A program made the position numbers and the translations under genes. From Burkholderia ubonensis (GTDB lineage Bacteria > Pseudomonadota > Gammaproteobacteria > Burkholderiales > Burkholderiaceae), in contig NZ_CP013421.1 of the NCBI RefSeq assembly GCF_001718695.1, positions 744,001-808,000 of the forward strand: a DNA stretch of 64,000 nt, written 5' to 3'. Positions 45,246 to 55,316 of this stretch are shown here, piece after piece. The notes under the pieces were generated by a model, which was not told where the DNA came from, ran no database searches, and was given only the letters and a program-made list of their open reading frames with translations. Position 1 is the stretch's first letter. The number at the start of each line of letters is the position of its first letter.

Positions 45246-45298
45246 TTCATCCATGAATAATCGAATATCGCAATAGCGCGGCGCGGTTCATCCATGAA
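45246..45298. promoter_or_regulatory. two copies of the dyad TTCATCCATGAA
   Basis: The hyphenated palindrome TTCAT-CC-ATGAA occurs at 45246-45257 and 45287-45298, 41 bp apart (about four helical turns). It could serve the exopolysaccharide promoter on the minus strand or the LysR gene on the plus strand. Confidence 0.45.
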
Positions 45299-45483
45299 TC
45301 GATGCGCGCTTGAGCGCATGCGAATAACGACAAAAAGAGAACCGCTCCGCTGCGGGATTCGAGTCGCGACGTTCATGCGCACCGGCGATCCGGTAGCGAT
45401 CCGGTGGCGATCGGAAAGCGATTCCCGCGACGCATCGCGCGTCGGCTGCGACAATGTCGCCGTCGCATCAATTCGAGGCATCG

Positions 45484-46407
45484 ATGGAACTCAGGCAACT
45501 GCGCTATTTCGTCTGCGTGGTCGAGCACGGCAGCATGGGCAAGGCGGCGCTGGAGCTCGGCGTCGTGACGTCGGCGCTGAGCCAGCAGATCAGCCGGCTC
45601 GAGAGCGAGTTGTCCACGCGCCTGCTGCAGCGAACCTCCACGGGCGTCGTGCCGACCGACGCGGGGCTCGCCTTCTGGCGACAGGCGCAGCTCGCGTTGC
45701 GCCACATCGACGATGCGGCGCTCGCCGCCCGTCAGGCGCGCCTGTCCGGGCACGTCAGCGTGGGGCTCGCGCCGAGCACCACGGGCGTGCTCGGCCTCGC
45801 GTTCATGAAGGCGATGCGGCAGCGCTATCCCGAGGTGCGGCTGCGCATGGTCGAGAGCCTGTCCGGCTACCTCGGCGCGATGCTGAGCGCGCGGCAGATC
45901 GACCTGGCCGTGCTGTTCCGCGAGGAGCCCGCGCAGCGCTGGAGCGTCATGCCGCTGCTCGACGAGCATCTGTTCGTGATCGGCTGCGCCGGCCAGCCCG
46001 GCATGCCCGAAGGGTCGCCCGTGGGTCTCGCGCAGCTCGGCGCGCTGCCGCTGATCCTGCCCAGCGGCCCGCATGGCTTGCGCGCGCTGCTCGATGCCGC
46101 GTTCGCGCGCACCGGCTTTACGCCGCACATCACCGCCGAAGTCGACGGCCTCGCGATGCTGATGGACGCGGTGCGCGGCGGCCTCGGCGCGACCATCCAG
46201 CCGGGCGCGGCGCTCGCGCGGCTCGAGAATGCGGCGCTCGCGAGCGTTCCGATTGCCGACGCACATGCGACGCGGCCCAACCTGATCGCGAGCGTGTCCG
46301 ACGACGAGCTGTCGCCGGCCGGGCTGGCCGCGCGCGTCGTACTCGCCGACGTGGCGCGCGAAATCGTCGCGGCCGGCCGCTGGCCGGGCGCCACGCTGCG
46401 CACGTAG
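45484..46407 (+). CDS. tcuR: LysR-family regulator, probable TcuR
   Basis: A 307-residue LysR regulator: helix-turn-helix MELRQLRYFVCVVEHGSMGKAALELGVVTSALSQQISRLESELSTRLLQR, then the periplasmic-binding-like effector domain. MELRQLRYF at 45484 is the canonical LysR start; a Met ten residues earlier is less likely. It lies directly upstream of tcuABC on the same strand, the order found in Salmonella tcuRABC, so it is likely the tricarballylate-responsive regulator. The name rests on context. Confidence 0.85.
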   Translation: MELRQLRYFVCVVEHGSMGKAALELGVVTSALSQQISRLESELSTRLLQRTSTGVVPTDAGLAFWRQAQLALRHIDDAALAARQARLSGHVSVGLAPSTTGVLGLAFMKAMRQRYPEVRLRMVESLSGYLGAMLSARQIDLAVLFREEPAQRWSVMPLLDEHLFVIGCAGQPGMPEGSPVGLAQLGALPLILPSGPHGLRALLDAAFARTGFTPHITAEVDGLAMLMDAVRGGLGATIQPGAALARLENAALASVPIADAHATRPNLIASVSDDELSPAGLAARVVLADVAREIVAAGRWPGATLRT

Positions 46408-46504
46408 CCCTTCCCTTCACGAAAACTGAAGACGTGTTGCCGTCCGCGTGATGGCGGCGTGTCGCGTCGATCCGTAGAGTCGCGTCTCAAAGGAGACAAC
46501 TCAG

Positions 46505-47911
46505 ATGGTCGACGTACTCGTGATCGGCGGCGGCAATGCCGCGCTCTGCGCCGCGCTGATGGCGCGCGAAGCAGGCGCTTCGGTGCTGCTGCTCGAATCG
46601 GCCCCGCGCGAATGGCGCGGCGGCAACTCGCAGCACACCCGCAATCTGCGTTGCATGCACGACGCGCCGCAGGACGTGCTGATCGGCGCCTATCCCGAAG
46701 AGGAATACTGGCAGGACCTGCTGAAGGTGACCGGCGGCATCACCGACGAGGCGCTGGCGCGGCTCGTGATCCGCGCGTCGTCGACCTGTCGTCCGTGGAT
46801 GCAGGCGCATGGCGTGCGCTTTCAGCCGCCGCTGTCCGGCGCGCTGCACGTCGCGCGCACCAACGCCTTCTTCATGGGCGGCGGCAAGGCGCTCGTGAAC
46901 GCCTATTACCGCAGCGCCGAAGCGCTCGGCGTGCAGATCCGCTACGACACGCCGGTCGACGCGATCGAGCTCGACGGCACGCGCTTCGTGGCCGCGCGCA
47001 GCGGCGCGCAACGCTTCGAGGCACGCAGCTGCGTGCTCGCGGCAGGCGGCTTCGAATCCAATCGCGCATGGTTGCGCGAAGCGTGGGGACAAGACGAGCG
47101 CGGCGAGTGGCCCGCCGACAACTTCCTGATCCGCGGCACGCGCTTCAATCAGGGCGTGCTGCTGCGCTACATGATCGACGCCGGCGCGGACGCGATCGGC
47201 GATCCGTCACAATCGCATTGCGTCGCGATCGACGCCCGCGCGCCGCTGTACGACGGCGGCATCTGCACGCGCATCGACTGCGTGTCGCTGGGCGTCGTCG
47301 TCAACCGCGACGCAGAGCGCTTCTATGACGAAGGGGAAGACTTCTGGCCGAAGCGCTATGCGATCTGGGGCCGGCTCGTCGCGCGGCAGCCGGGCCAGAT
47401 CGCCTACTCGATCATCGACGCAAAGGCGCTCGGACGCTTCATGCCGCCGGTGTTTCCCGGCGTCCGGGCCGATTCGCTGCCGGAACTCGCGCGCGGCCTG
47501 AAGCTGCCCGAGCACGCGTTCGTCGCCACGCTGAACGCCTACAACGCGGCCTGCCGCGGCGGCACCTTCGACCACACGACGCTCGACGACTGCCGCACCG
47601 AAGGGCTCACGCCGGCGAAAACCCACTGGGCGCGCCCGCTCGACACCCCGCCGTTCTTCGGCTACGCGCTGCGACCGGGCATCACGTTCACGTACCTGGG
47701 GCTCAAGGTCAACGAGCGCGCACAAGTCCATTTCGGCGGGCAACCGAGCGACAACCTGTTCGTCGCGGGCGAAATGATGGCCGGCAACGTGCTCGGCAAG
47801 GGCTATACGGCCGGCGTCGGCATGTCGATCGGCACCGCGTTCGGACGTATCGCCGGCACTCAGGCGGCGAAGGCCGCGCAATCGACTGGAGTTCAACGTG
47901 CAGAATCTTGA
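46505..47911 (+). CDS. tcuA: tricarballylate dehydrogenase
   Basis: FAD-dependent oxidation of tricarballylate to cis-aconitate. The 468 residues start with a dinucleotide fold [26 protein letters not shown] and show the family's [15 protein letters not shown], a C-terminal flavoprotein close ([35 protein letters not shown]) and a long substrate domain. AAAGGAGACAACTCAG precedes the ATG. The stop overlaps tcuB by 14 bp. A generic fumarate-reductase-type enzyme is the alternative; the TcuB and TcuC neighbours argue for tricarballylate. Confidence 0.9.
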   Translation: MVDVLVIGGGNAALCAALMAREAGASVLLLESAPREWRGGNSQHTRNLRCMHDAPQDVLIGAYPEEEYWQDLLKVTGGITDEALARLVIRASSTCRPWMQAHGVRFQPPLSGALHVARTNAFFMGGGKALVNAYYRSAEALGVQIRYDTPVDAIELDGTRFVAARSGAQRFEARSCVLAAGGFESNRAWLREAWGQDERGEWPADNFLIRGTRFNQGVLLRYMIDAGADAIGDPSQSHCVAIDARAPLYDGGICTRIDCVSLGVVVNRDAERFYDEGEDFWPKRYAIWGRLVARQPGQIAYSIIDAKALGRFMPPVFPGVRADSLPELARGLKLPEHAFVATLNAYNAACRGGTFDHTTLDDCRTEGLTPAKTHWARPLDTPPFFGYALRPGITFTYLGLKVNERAQVHFGGQPSDNLFVAGEMMAGNVLGKGYTAGVGMSIGTAFGRIAGTQAAKAAQSTGVQRAES

Positions 47912-49115
47912 AGAACGCATCCACGACGCGCCGCCGGCCGCGCGCGTCGCTCGCACCGAGCGCGCCGAACCCGCCGCGCACGCCGCCGGCCGGCCGGTCA
48001 TTCGCCTGCAGCCCGTCACCGACAACGAGGCCGAAGTCGCGCGGCAGATGAGCATCTGCAATGCGTGCCGCTATTGCGAGGGATTCTGCGCGGTCTTCCC
48101 CGCCATGACGCGCCGGATGGCGTTCGCCAAGGCGGACGTCAACTACCTCGCGAACCTGTGCCACAACTGCGGCGCGTGCTATCACGCATGCCAGTACGCG
48201 CCGCCGCACGCGTTCGCCGTCAACGTGCCGAAGGCGATGGCGCAGGTCCGCTTCGATACCTACGTCGAGTACGCGTGGCCGGCGCCGATGGGCAAGCTCT
48301 ATCAGCGCAACGGACTCACCATCGCGCTCGCGCTCGCCGTCGGGCTCGCGCTGTTCCTGATACTCGGCGCCGCGCTGAACGGGTCGCTGCTGAGCGGCGC
48401 GGCGCACGGCAACTTCTATGCGGTGTTTCCGCACAACCTGCTGGCGGCGATGTTCGGCGGCGTGTTCGGCCTCGCGATGCTCGCGCTCGGCAACGGCGTG
48501 AAACGGTTCTGGCGCGACGTGTCGGCCGGCACGGCGAGCGTCCCGGCCGTGGCGGAAGCGGCGCAGCACGCGCTCGCGCTGACCTATCTCGGCGGCGGCC
48601 ACGGCGACGGCTGCAACGAGGCGGACGATGCGTTCACGCTTGCGCGACGCCGCTTCCATCACTTCACGTTCTACGGCTTCATGCTGTGCTTCGCGGCCAC
48701 CGTGACGGCCACCTTCTATCACTACGCGCTGAACCTGCATGCGCCGTATGCGTTCGCGAGCGTCCCCGTGCTGCTCGGGACGGCGGGCGGAATCGGCCTG
48801 CTGATCGGCCCGGCCGGCCTGCTCTGGCTCAACCTGCGGCGCGACCCGGCGCGGACCGATCCGAAGCAGCGCCCGATGGATCGCGGCTTCATCGCGCTGC
48901 TGATGCTCGTGAGCACTTCGGGGCTGGCGCTGCTCGCGTGGCGTGACAGCGGCGCGATGGCGTGCCTGCTTGCCGTCCACCTCGGCATCGTGATGGCGCT
49001 GTTCGTCACGTTGCCGTACGGAAAATTCGCGCACGGCGTCTTTCGCTGCGCCGCACTGCTCAAGGCGTCGATCGAGAAGCGGCAGGCCGCTCGCCTGCAA
49101 CCGAGCCCGGACTGA
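47898..49115 (+). CDS. tcuB: tricarballylate utilisation electron-transfer protein
   Basis: Membrane iron-sulphur protein that re-oxidises TcuA's FADH2 (CitB/TcuB family). It has 405 residues: two cysteine clusters, [11 protein letters not shown] and [19 protein letters not shown], then about six TM helices with His residues suited to haem binding ([24 protein letters not shown]). Translation starts inside the end of tcuA. Confidence 0.93.
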   Translation: MQNLEERIHDAPPAARVARTERAEPAAHAAGRPVIRLQPVTDNEAEVARQMSICNACRYCEGFCAVFPAMTRRMAFAKADVNYLANLCHNCGACYHACQYAPPHAFAVNVPKAMAQVRFDTYVEYAWPAPMGKLYQRNGLTIALALAVGLALFLILGAALNGSLLSGAAHGNFYAVFPHNLLAAMFGGVFGLAMLALGNGVKRFWRDVSAGTASVPAVAEAAQHALALTYLGGGHGDGCNEADDAFTLARRRFHHFTFYGFMLCFAATVTATFYHYALNLHAPYAFASVPVLLGTAGGIGLLIGPAGLLWLNLRRDPARTDPKQRPMDRGFIALLMLVSTSGLALLAWRDSGAMACLLAVHLGIVMALFVTLPYGKFAHGVFRCAALLKASIEKRQAARLQPSPD

Positions 49116-49180
49116 TCCGGGCCATGCGAGGCGGATCGGCATCGCGCCAGATCCGCCCACCACACCATAGGAGACAACTC

Positions 49181-50497
49181 ATGCATCGCTTACCGTCAGA
49201 CGCGCCGGTTCGCGCCGCCGCCCGCCCGTCGAAGCTCGGCGCGGTCCTGCGCGTGACCAGCGGCAATTTTCTCGAGCAATTCGACTTCTTCCTGTTCGGC
49301 TTCTACGCGACCACGATCTCGCGGGTCTTCTTTCCGACGGCGAGCGAATTCGCGTCGCTGCTGCTGACGTTCGCCGTATTCGGCGCCGGCTTCCTGATGC
49401 GTCCGCTCGGCGCGATCGTGCTCGGCGCCTACATCGACGAAGTGGGACGGCGCAAAGGCCTGATCGTCACGCTGTCGATCATGGCGAGCGGGACGGTGCT
49501 CATCGCATGCGTGCCGGGCTATGCGACGATCGGCGTCGCCGCGCCCGTGCTGGTGCTGCTCGGGCGGCTGCTGCAGGGCTTCTCCGCGGGCGCGGAACTG
49601 GGCGGCGTGTCCGTCTATCTGGCGGAAATGGCGACGCCGGGCCACAAGGGCTTCTACACGAGCTGGCAGTCCGCGAGCCAGCAGGTCGCGATCGTCGTCG
49701 CGGCGGCCATCGGCTATCTGCTCAATCATCTGCTGACGAGCCAGGAGATCGGCGCATGGGGCTGGCGCATTCCGTTCTTCATCGGTTGCGCGATCGTGCC
49801 GGCGATCTTCCTGCTGCGCCGCTCGCTGCAGGAAACCGCAGAGTTCACCGCGCGCACCCACCGGCCGCGGGCGCGCGAAGTCTTCGCGACGATGCTGAAG
49901 AACTGGCGGACCGTGTTCGCCGGCATGCTGCTCGTCGCAATGACCACGACCACGTTCTACCTGATCACGGTCTACACGCCGACGTTCGGCAAGGCGGTTC
50001 TCAAGCTCTCCACCGCCGACAGCCTGATCGTCACGTTGTGCGTCGGCCTGTCGAATTTCGTGTGGCTGCCGGTCGGCGGCGCGCTGTCGGACCGCATCGG
50101 CCGCAAGCCGATTCTCGTCGCCGTGACGGTCCTGGCGATCGCGACGTCGTACCCGGCGCTCGCGTGGCTCGCCGGCGCACCGAGCTTCGGCCGCATGCTG
50201 GCCGTGCTGTTATGGCTGTCGTTCTTCTTCGGCATGTACAACGGCGCGATGGTCGCCGCACTCACCGAAATCATGCCCGCCAACGTTCGGGTGGCCGGCT
50301 TCTCGCTGGCGTTCAGCCTCGCCACCGCGGTGTTCGGCGGCTTCACGCCCGCGGTGTCGACCTATCTGATCGAGCTGACCGGCGACAAGGCGGCGCCCGG
50401 CTACTGGCTCAGTTTCGCCGCGTGCTGCGGGCTGTGCGCGACGCTTGCGCTGTATCGCAGCGGAGGCGCCGCCGAACGCGCCGCTTCGCCTGCGTGA
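49181..50497 (+). CDS. tcuC: tricarballylate/citrate proton symporter (MFS)
   Basis: A 438-residue MFS importer of the citrate-proton symporter type: [24 protein letters not shown] in TM1, [28 protein letters not shown] in the loop 2-3 signature, and [33 protein letters not shown]. The leader ATAGGAGACAACTC repeats that of tcuA almost exactly. Imports the substrate for TcuAB. A convergent MFS gene follows. Confidence 0.92.
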   Translation: MHRLPSDAPVRAAARPSKLGAVLRVTSGNFLEQFDFFLFGFYATTISRVFFPTASEFASLLLTFAVFGAGFLMRPLGAIVLGAYIDEVGRRKGLIVTLSIMASGTVLIACVPGYATIGVAAPVLVLLGRLLQGFSAGAELGGVSVYLAEMATPGHKGFYTSWQSASQQVAIVVAAAIGYLLNHLLTSQEIGAWGWRIPFFIGCAIVPAIFLLRRSLQETAEFTARTHRPRAREVFATMLKNWRTVFAGMLLVAMTTTTFYLITVYTPTFGKAVLKLSTADSLIVTLCVGLSNFVWLPVGGALSDRIGRKPILVAVTVLAIATSYPALAWLAGAPSFGRMLAVLLWLSFFFGMYNGAMVAALTEIMPANVRVAGFSLAFSLATAVFGGFTPAVSTYLIELTGDKAAPGYWLSFAACCGLCATLALYRSGGAAERAASPA

Positions 50498-50499
50498 GG

Positions 50500-50562
50500 G
50501 TGGTCGGGCGGCGGCGCGCCGGGAATACGGCAGGTCGCCCGCCGCGCCGCATGCGACCACGC
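50500..50562. terminator. imperfect hairpin between convergent tcuC and MFS gene
   Basis: Outer arms GTGGTCG/CGACCAC enclose G+C-rich inner arms (GGCGGCGGCGCG versus CGCCCGCCGCGCC). It fills the 69-bp gap between convergent stops, which suggests a bidirectional terminator. Confidence 0.4.
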
Positions 50563-50566
50563 CGTG

Positions 50567-51913
50567 CTACCGCTCGGCCGGCGGCACCAGGATGCTGCGC
50601 GGAATCGACAGGATCAGCACGCAGCTGATCAGCAGGCACGCACCGAGCGCATAGGTGCCGTTGTTGATGTTGCCGGTCATTTCCTTTGCGATGCCGGTGA
50701 TCATCGAGCCCGTGAAGCCGGACAGGTTGCCCACCGAATTGATCAGCGCGATGCCGGCGGCCGCCGCCGTGCCCGACAGGATCTGGCCGGGGAACGTCCA
50801 GTAGATCGGCATCAGCGCGAGGATCGCGCAGGTCGCGATGGTCAGGAACACGATCGACAGCGCCACGTTCTGCGCGCACGCGGCGCTCGCGATCAGGCCG
50901 ACGCCGCCGATCAACGCGGGAATCGCCGCATGCAGCCGGCGCTCGCCGGTCTTGCGCGAGTGCGATGCGTTCCACAGCATCGCGAAAATGGCCGTCAGAT
51001 ACGGAATCGCGGTGAGCAGCCCGATATGCAGCGGGCTGCGCACGCCGGACGCGCGGATGATCGACGGCAGCCAGAACGCCAGCCCGTAGAAGCCGGTGTT
51101 GAACGTGAGCAGGATGAAGGTCAGCAGCCACACGCGCGGGCTGCGCAGCGCGACGCCGACACGGTGCGACTTGTGCGCGGCCTCGCGTTCGAGGTTGCGC
51201 GCGAGCAGCGCCTTCTCGTCGGCGGACAGCCATTTCGCCGACTGCGGACCGTCGCCGAGGAATGCCAGCACGACGAACGCGACCACGATCGACGGCAGGC
51301 CCTCGAGCAGCAGCATCCACTGCCAGCCGCTCATACCCGACAGCCCGTGCGTCTGCTCCATCAGCCAGCCGGACACCACGCTGCCGAGCGTCAGGCTCAG
51401 CGGAATCGCGACCAGGAAGCCCGACATCGCGACGCTCTGGCGACGCGCCGGGAACCAGTAGTTCATGTACAGGATGACGCCCGGGAAAAAGCCGGCTTCG
51501 CACAGGCCGAGCAGGAAGCGCAGCGCGTAGAACATCGTCGACGTCTGCACGTGGAAGAACTGCGCGAGCGGCACGATGAACGCCATCGACGACGACACGA
51601 TGCCCCACGTGATCATGATCCGCGCGATCCAGAAGCGCGCACCGTAGCGATGCAGCAGCAGGTTGCTGGGCATCTCGAACAGGAAATAGCCCCAGAAGAA
51701 GATGCTGGCGCCGAGCGCATAGACGCCGTCGCTCAGGCTCAGGTCGTCGAGCATCTGCAGCTTCGCGAAGCCCACGTTGACGCGGTCCAGATACGCGACG
51801 ACGTAGCACAGCAGCAGCAAGGGCAGGATGCGCCGCATCACCCTGCGATAGACGGCGTCTTCGGACAAGTCGGCCGCGGCCGGCGCAGCCGCGGTCTGTG
51901 TGATGGTTGGCAT
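50567..51913 (-). CDS. MFS transporter, anion:cation symporter family (sugar acid uptake)
   Basis: A 448-residue ACS-family MFS protein (tartrate/galactonate/phthalate type): ILPLLLLCYVVAYLDRVNVGFAKLQM in TM1, FLLGLCEAGFFPGVILYMNYWFPARRQSVAMSGF after TM4, 12 TM in all. MPTITQTAA follows GGAGACGAACGG. It is divergent from the LacI regulator with two GntR-type operators between, so it is probably repressed by it and imports the sugar acid handled by the dehydratase cluster. Confidence 0.9.
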   Translation of the reverse strand: MPTITQTAAAPAAADLSEDAVYRRVMRRILPLLLLCYVVAYLDRVNVGFAKLQMLDDLSLSDGVYALGASIFFWGYFLFEMPSNLLLHRYGARFWIARIMITWGIVSSSMAFIVPLAQFFHVQTSTMFYALRFLLGLCEAGFFPGVILYMNYWFPARRQSVAMSGFLVAIPLSLTLGSVVSGWLMEQTHGLSGMSGWQWMLLLEGLPSIVVAFVVLAFLGDGPQSAKWLSADEKALLARNLEREAAHKSHRVGVALRSPRVWLLTFILLTFNTGFYGLAFWLPSIIRASGVRSPLHIGLLTAIPYLTAIFAMLWNASHSRKTGERRLHAAIPALIGGVGLIASAACAQNVALSIVFLTIATCAILALMPIYWTFPGQILSGTAAAAGIALINSVGNLSGFTGSMITGIAKEMTGNINNGTYALGACLLISCVLILSIPRSILVPPAER

Positions 51914-51971
51914 CCGTTCGTCTCCTGATTGTGTAGGTCTTCTTCGCATCGGCACGCTCGCCGGGCCGGCG

Positions 51972-51987
51972 ATGTTACCGATAACAT
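51972..51987. promoter_or_regulatory. GntR-type operator 1 (ATGTTACCGATAACAT)
   Basis: A near-perfect dyad in the leader of the minus-strand MFS gene. The sequence is the same as the classical gluconate-repressor (GntR, LacI family) operator of E. coli as I recall it. Confidence 0.75.
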
Positions 51988-52035
51988 CCTGCGGCAAAAA
52001 AATCCGCCGACGGGGCGACGGATGCCACCGGCGCT

Positions 52036-52051
52036 CTGATACCGGTAACGC
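52036..52051. promoter_or_regulatory. GntR-type operator 2 (core TACCGGTAAC)
   Basis: CTGATACCGGTAACGC, a degenerate copy of operator 1 in the same divergent region, 64 bp away start to start. The two could be bridged by a LacI tetramer or used for the two divergent promoters. Confidence 0.6.
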
Positions 52052-52187
52052 CCAGCAACGTAGCACGCCGGGACCGGCCAGTTCAAGCGCCGGCCGCCGA
52101 GTGGTTTCCCTAGTACGCGCGCGGCGGCAACGGGCGCGCGGGCGCCGCTCGGCACGCGATCCGGCACCGGTATGATGTAGCCTTCAC

Positions 52188-53249
52188 ATGCTTCTTCCGC
52201 TCGCAATTCCGATGCCCAGTCCCACCGCCGTCCGGCCCGCCGGGCCGCCCCGCATGTCCGACGTAGCGCGCCTGGCCGGCGTATCGAAGATGACCGTGTC
52301 GCGCGTGCTCGCCGGCCACAGCGTGGCCGCCGATACGCGTGAACGGGTGTGCCGCGCCATCGACCAGCTCGGCTACGTCGCCGATGCCGCGGCCGGCGCG
52401 CTATCGTCGGGCCGTTCGGAATTCGTCGCGGTGCTGGTGCCGTCGCTGTCGAGCTCCAACTTCTCGGACACCGTGCGCGGCCTCACCGATGCGCTCGAAC
52501 CGCACGGGCTGCAACTGCTGCTCGGCGATACCGACTACGACCTCGAACGCGAAGAACGGCTGGTGCGCTCGATGCTGCGCCACCAGCCGCGCTGCGTCGC
52601 GCTGACCGGCGCGCAGCACACCGACGCGACGCGCAAGCTGCTGGCGCGCTCGGCCATTCCGGTGGTCGAGATGTGGGATCTGCCCACGCGCCCGATCGAC
52701 ACCGCGGTCGGGTTCTCGAACGTGCGCGCGGCGCGCGCGATGGTGCGGCATCTGGCCGAGCGTGGCTATCGGCGCATCGGCTTTCTCGGCGGCGCGAGCG
52801 AACTGGACCGCCGCGGCCTGGACCGGCTCAAGGGCTATCAGGCCGAAATCAAGGCGCTCGCACTGGGCGAACCGCGCGTCGTGCGGCTCGGCGATTCGCC
52901 GATCACGATGAGCCACGGCGGCCCCGCGATGGCCGCGCTGCTGGACAAATGGCCGGACACCGATGCGGTGATGTGCGTGAGCGACATGTCGGCGTTCGGC
53001 GCGATCATGGAGTGTCACCGGCGCGGGCTGGCCGTGCCGGCCGACATCGCCGTGGCCGGTTTCGGCAACTTCGAAGTGGCGACCTGCTGCCATCCGACCA
53101 TCACGACGGTGTCGGTCGATGCGTACGGCATCGGCCTGCACACGGGCGAGGCGCTGCTGGCCGCGCTGCACGCGCGCGACGGCGGCGAGCCGCTCGAATC
53201 GCGCAGCATCCGGATCGACTACACGATCGTCGCGCGCGAAAGCGCGTGA
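52188..53249 (+). CDS. LacI-family repressor, gluconate (GntR)-type
   Basis: A 353-residue LacI protein: helix-turn-helix MSDVARLAGVSKMTVSRVLAGHSVAADTRERVCRAIDQLGYV, then the sugar-binding core (DTAVGFSNVRAARAMVRHLAERGYRRIGFLGG; DAVMCVSDMSAFGAIMECHRRGL). The initiator could be 52188, 52212 or 52254; the last sits right at the DNA-binding domain but 52212 (MPSPTAV) is plausible. Its predicted operators flank its own gene and precede the dehydratase gene at 53503. Confidence 0.92.
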   Translation: MLLPLAIPMPSPTAVRPAGPPRMSDVARLAGVSKMTVSRVLAGHSVAADTRERVCRAIDQLGYVADAAAGALSSGRSEFVAVLVPSLSSSNFSDTVRGLTDALEPHGLQLLLGDTDYDLEREERLVRSMLRHQPRCVALTGAQHTDATRKLLARSAIPVVEMWDLPTRPIDTAVGFSNVRAARAMVRHLAERGYRRIGFLGGASELDRRGLDRLKGYQAEIKALALGEPRVVRLGDSPITMSHGGPAMAALLDKWPDTDAVMCVSDMSAFGAIMECHRRGLAVPADIAVAGFGNFEVATCCHPTITTVSVDAYGIGLHTGEALLAALHARDGGEPLESRSIRIDYTIVARESA

Positions 53250-53426
53250 CGCGCTGACCGCCGCGGCGCGCCGGCAGCCCGCCGCCCGGCCGCCGTCGGT
53301 CGACACGAGCGCGCCGCCGGCCCGCTCCGCCACGCGCGAACGCGCGACGCCCTGCCACGATCGCCCCGCCGCCTTCCGCGCAAATTCCCTTCCGCAACGC
53401 AAAACCACCGTGCTAACATCCGCTCG

Positions 53427-53442
53427 ATGTTACCGGTAACTA
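53427..53442. promoter_or_regulatory. GntR-type operator 3 (ATGTTACCGGTAACTA)
   Basis: Fourteen of 16 positions fit ATGTTACCGGTAACAT. It lies 61 bp before the dehydratase ATG, placing that operon in the LacI regulon. Confidence 0.72.
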
Positions 53443-53502
53443 TCCGGCACGCACAACGCACGACTGTCCCGCACGACAGTCCTATTCGGAGACAGCCTCG
53501 CC

Positions 53503-55284
53503 ATGGCAAACACCCCACGCCGCCTGCGCAGCCAGGAGTGGTTCGACGATCCCGCGCATGCGGACATGACGGCGCTCTATGTCGAGCGCTTCATGAACTA
53601 CGGGTTGACGCGCGACGAGCTGCAGTCGGGTCGCCCGATCATCGGCATCGCGCAGACCGGCAGCGACCTCGCACCGTGCAACCGCCACCATCTCGAACTG
53701 GCCGAGCGCGTGCGCGCCGGCATTCGCGACGCGGGCGGCATTCCGATGGAGTTCCCGGTGCACCCGCTCGCCGAGCAGAGCCGCCGCCCCACCGCCGCGC
53801 TCGACCGCAACCTCGCTTACCTGGGGCTGGTGGAAGTGCTGCACGGCTTTCCGCTGGACGGCGTGGTGCTGACCACCGGCTGCGACAAGACCACCCCCGC
53901 CTGCCTGATGGCCGCGGCCACCGTCGACATGCCGGCCATCGTACTGTCGGGCGGGCCGATGCTCGACGGCTGGCACGACGGCAAGCGCGTCGGCTCGGGC
54001 ACGGTGATCTGGCACGCGCGCAACCTGCTCGCGGCAGGCGAGATCGACTACGAAGGATTCATGGCGCTGACCACCGCGGCGTCGCCGTCGATCGGGCACT
54101 GCAACACGATGGGCACCGCGCTGTCGATGAACAGCCTCGCCGAGGCGCTCGGCATGTCGCTGCCGGGCTGCGCGAGCATTCCGGCCGCCTACCGCGAGCG
54201 CGGCCAGATGGCCTACGCGACCGGCAAGCGCGCGGTCGAGCTGGTGCGCGACGACGTGCGTCCGTCGCAGATCATGACGCGCGCCGCGTTCGAGAACGCG
54301 ATCGTCGTCGCGTCCGCGCTCGGTGCGTCGACCAACTGCCCGCCGCACCTGATCGCGATCGCGCGCCACATGGGCGTCGAGCTGAGCCTCGACGACTGGC
54401 AGCGCTTCGGCGAAGCCGTGCCGCTGCTCGTCAACTGCATGCCGGCCGGCGAATATCTCGGCGAGAGCTTCCATCGCGCCGGCGGCGTGCCCGCGGTGCT
54501 GCGCCAGCTCGATGCGGCCGGCCTGCTGCGGCGCGATTGCATGACGGTGTCCGGCCGGCCGATCGGCGCGATCGCCGATGCCGCGCCGCCCGCCGATCGC
54601 GACGTGATCCGCACGCCCGATGCGCCGCTCAAGCACGGCGCGGGCTTCATCGTGCTGTCGGGCAACTTCTTCGACAGCGCGATCATGAAGATGTCGGTGG
54701 TGGGCGACGCGTTCCGTCAGACCTACCTCGCCGAGCCGGGTGCCGAGAACACCTTCGACGCACGCGCGATCGTGTTCGATGGCCCCGAGGACTACCGCGC
54801 GCGCATCGACGATCCGCAACTGAACATCGACGAGCGCTGCATCCTGGTGATCCGCGGCTGCGGCACGGTCGGCTACCCGGGCAGCGCGGAGGTCGTCAAC
54901 ATGGCGCCGCCCGCAGCGCTGGTGAAGCGCGGCGTGACGTCGCTGCCGTGCATGGGCGACGGACGCCAGAGCGGCACGTCGGCCAGCCCGTCGATCCTGA
55001 ACATGTCGCCGGAAGCGGCGGTGGGCGGCGGCCTCGCGCTGCTGCGCACCGACGACCGCATCCGCGTCGACCTGAACCGCCGGACCGTCGACGTGCTCGT
55101 CGACGAAGCGGAACTCGCGCGGCGCCGCGAAACCGCGACGTTCGCCGCGCCGCCGGCGCAAACGCCGTGGCAGGAGCTGTATCGCCGCTTCGTGGGCCAG
55201 CTGTCCACCGGCGGCTGCCTCGAGCCGGCCACGCTGTATCTGAAGGTGATCGAACGGCACGGCAATCCGCGCCATTCGCATTGA
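53503..55284 (+). CDS. IlvD/Edd-family sugar-acid dehydratase
   Basis: Iron-sulphur dehydratase of 593 residues that removes water from a sugar acid (pentonate or hexonate) to give a 2-keto-3-deoxy acid. Cluster and metal motifs are LAPCNRHH, TTGCDKTTPAC and GHCNTMGT; the C-terminal VTSLPCMGDGRQSGTSASPSILNMSPEAA carries the catalytic Ser/Arg region. The length fits arabinonate/xylonate dehydratases better than IlvD used for branched-chain amino acids. Followed 32 bp on by an FAH-family gene, the next step of such pathways. Confidence 0.9.
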   Translation: MANTPRRLRSQEWFDDPAHADMTALYVERFMNYGLTRDELQSGRPIIGIAQTGSDLAPCNRHHLELAERVRAGIRDAGGIPMEFPVHPLAEQSRRPTAALDRNLAYLGLVEVLHGFPLDGVVLTTGCDKTTPACLMAAATVDMPAIVLSGGPMLDGWHDGKRVGSGTVIWHARNLLAAGEIDYEGFMALTTAASPSIGHCNTMGTALSMNSLAEALGMSLPGCASIPAAYRERGQMAYATGKRAVELVRDDVRPSQIMTRAAFENAIVVASALGASTNCPPHLIAIARHMGVELSLDDWQRFGEAVPLLVNCMPAGEYLGESFHRAGGVPAVLRQLDAAGLLRRDCMTVSGRPIGAIADAAPPADRDVIRTPDAPLKHGAGFIVLSGNFFDSAIMKMSVVGDAFRQTYLAEPGAENTFDARAIVFDGPEDYRARIDDPQLNIDERCILVIRGCGTVGYPGSAEVVNMAPPAALVKRGVTSLPCMGDGRQSGTSASPSILNMSPEAAVGGGLALLRTDDRIRVDLNRRTVDVLVDEAELARRRETATFAAPPAQTPWQELYRRFVGQLSTGGCLEPATLYLKVIERHGNPRHSH

Positions 55285-55316
55285 TCCAACGTCCCACGAC
55301 TCCAGCCGAGCTCATC

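Larger units (their letters stand above)
44548..45483. other. regulatory region between exopolysaccharide operon and LysR gene
   Basis: A 936-bp gap, long for this genome. It contains a roughly 450-bp leader of the exopolysaccharide transcript, a sigma-54 promoter, two large palindromes, two copies of TTCATCCATGAA and AT-rich stretches (about 44955-45000 and 45100-45120) that could bend. An 84-codon minus-strand frame in the leader (44705-44959) has no domain and no ribosome-binding site. Confidence 0.7.
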
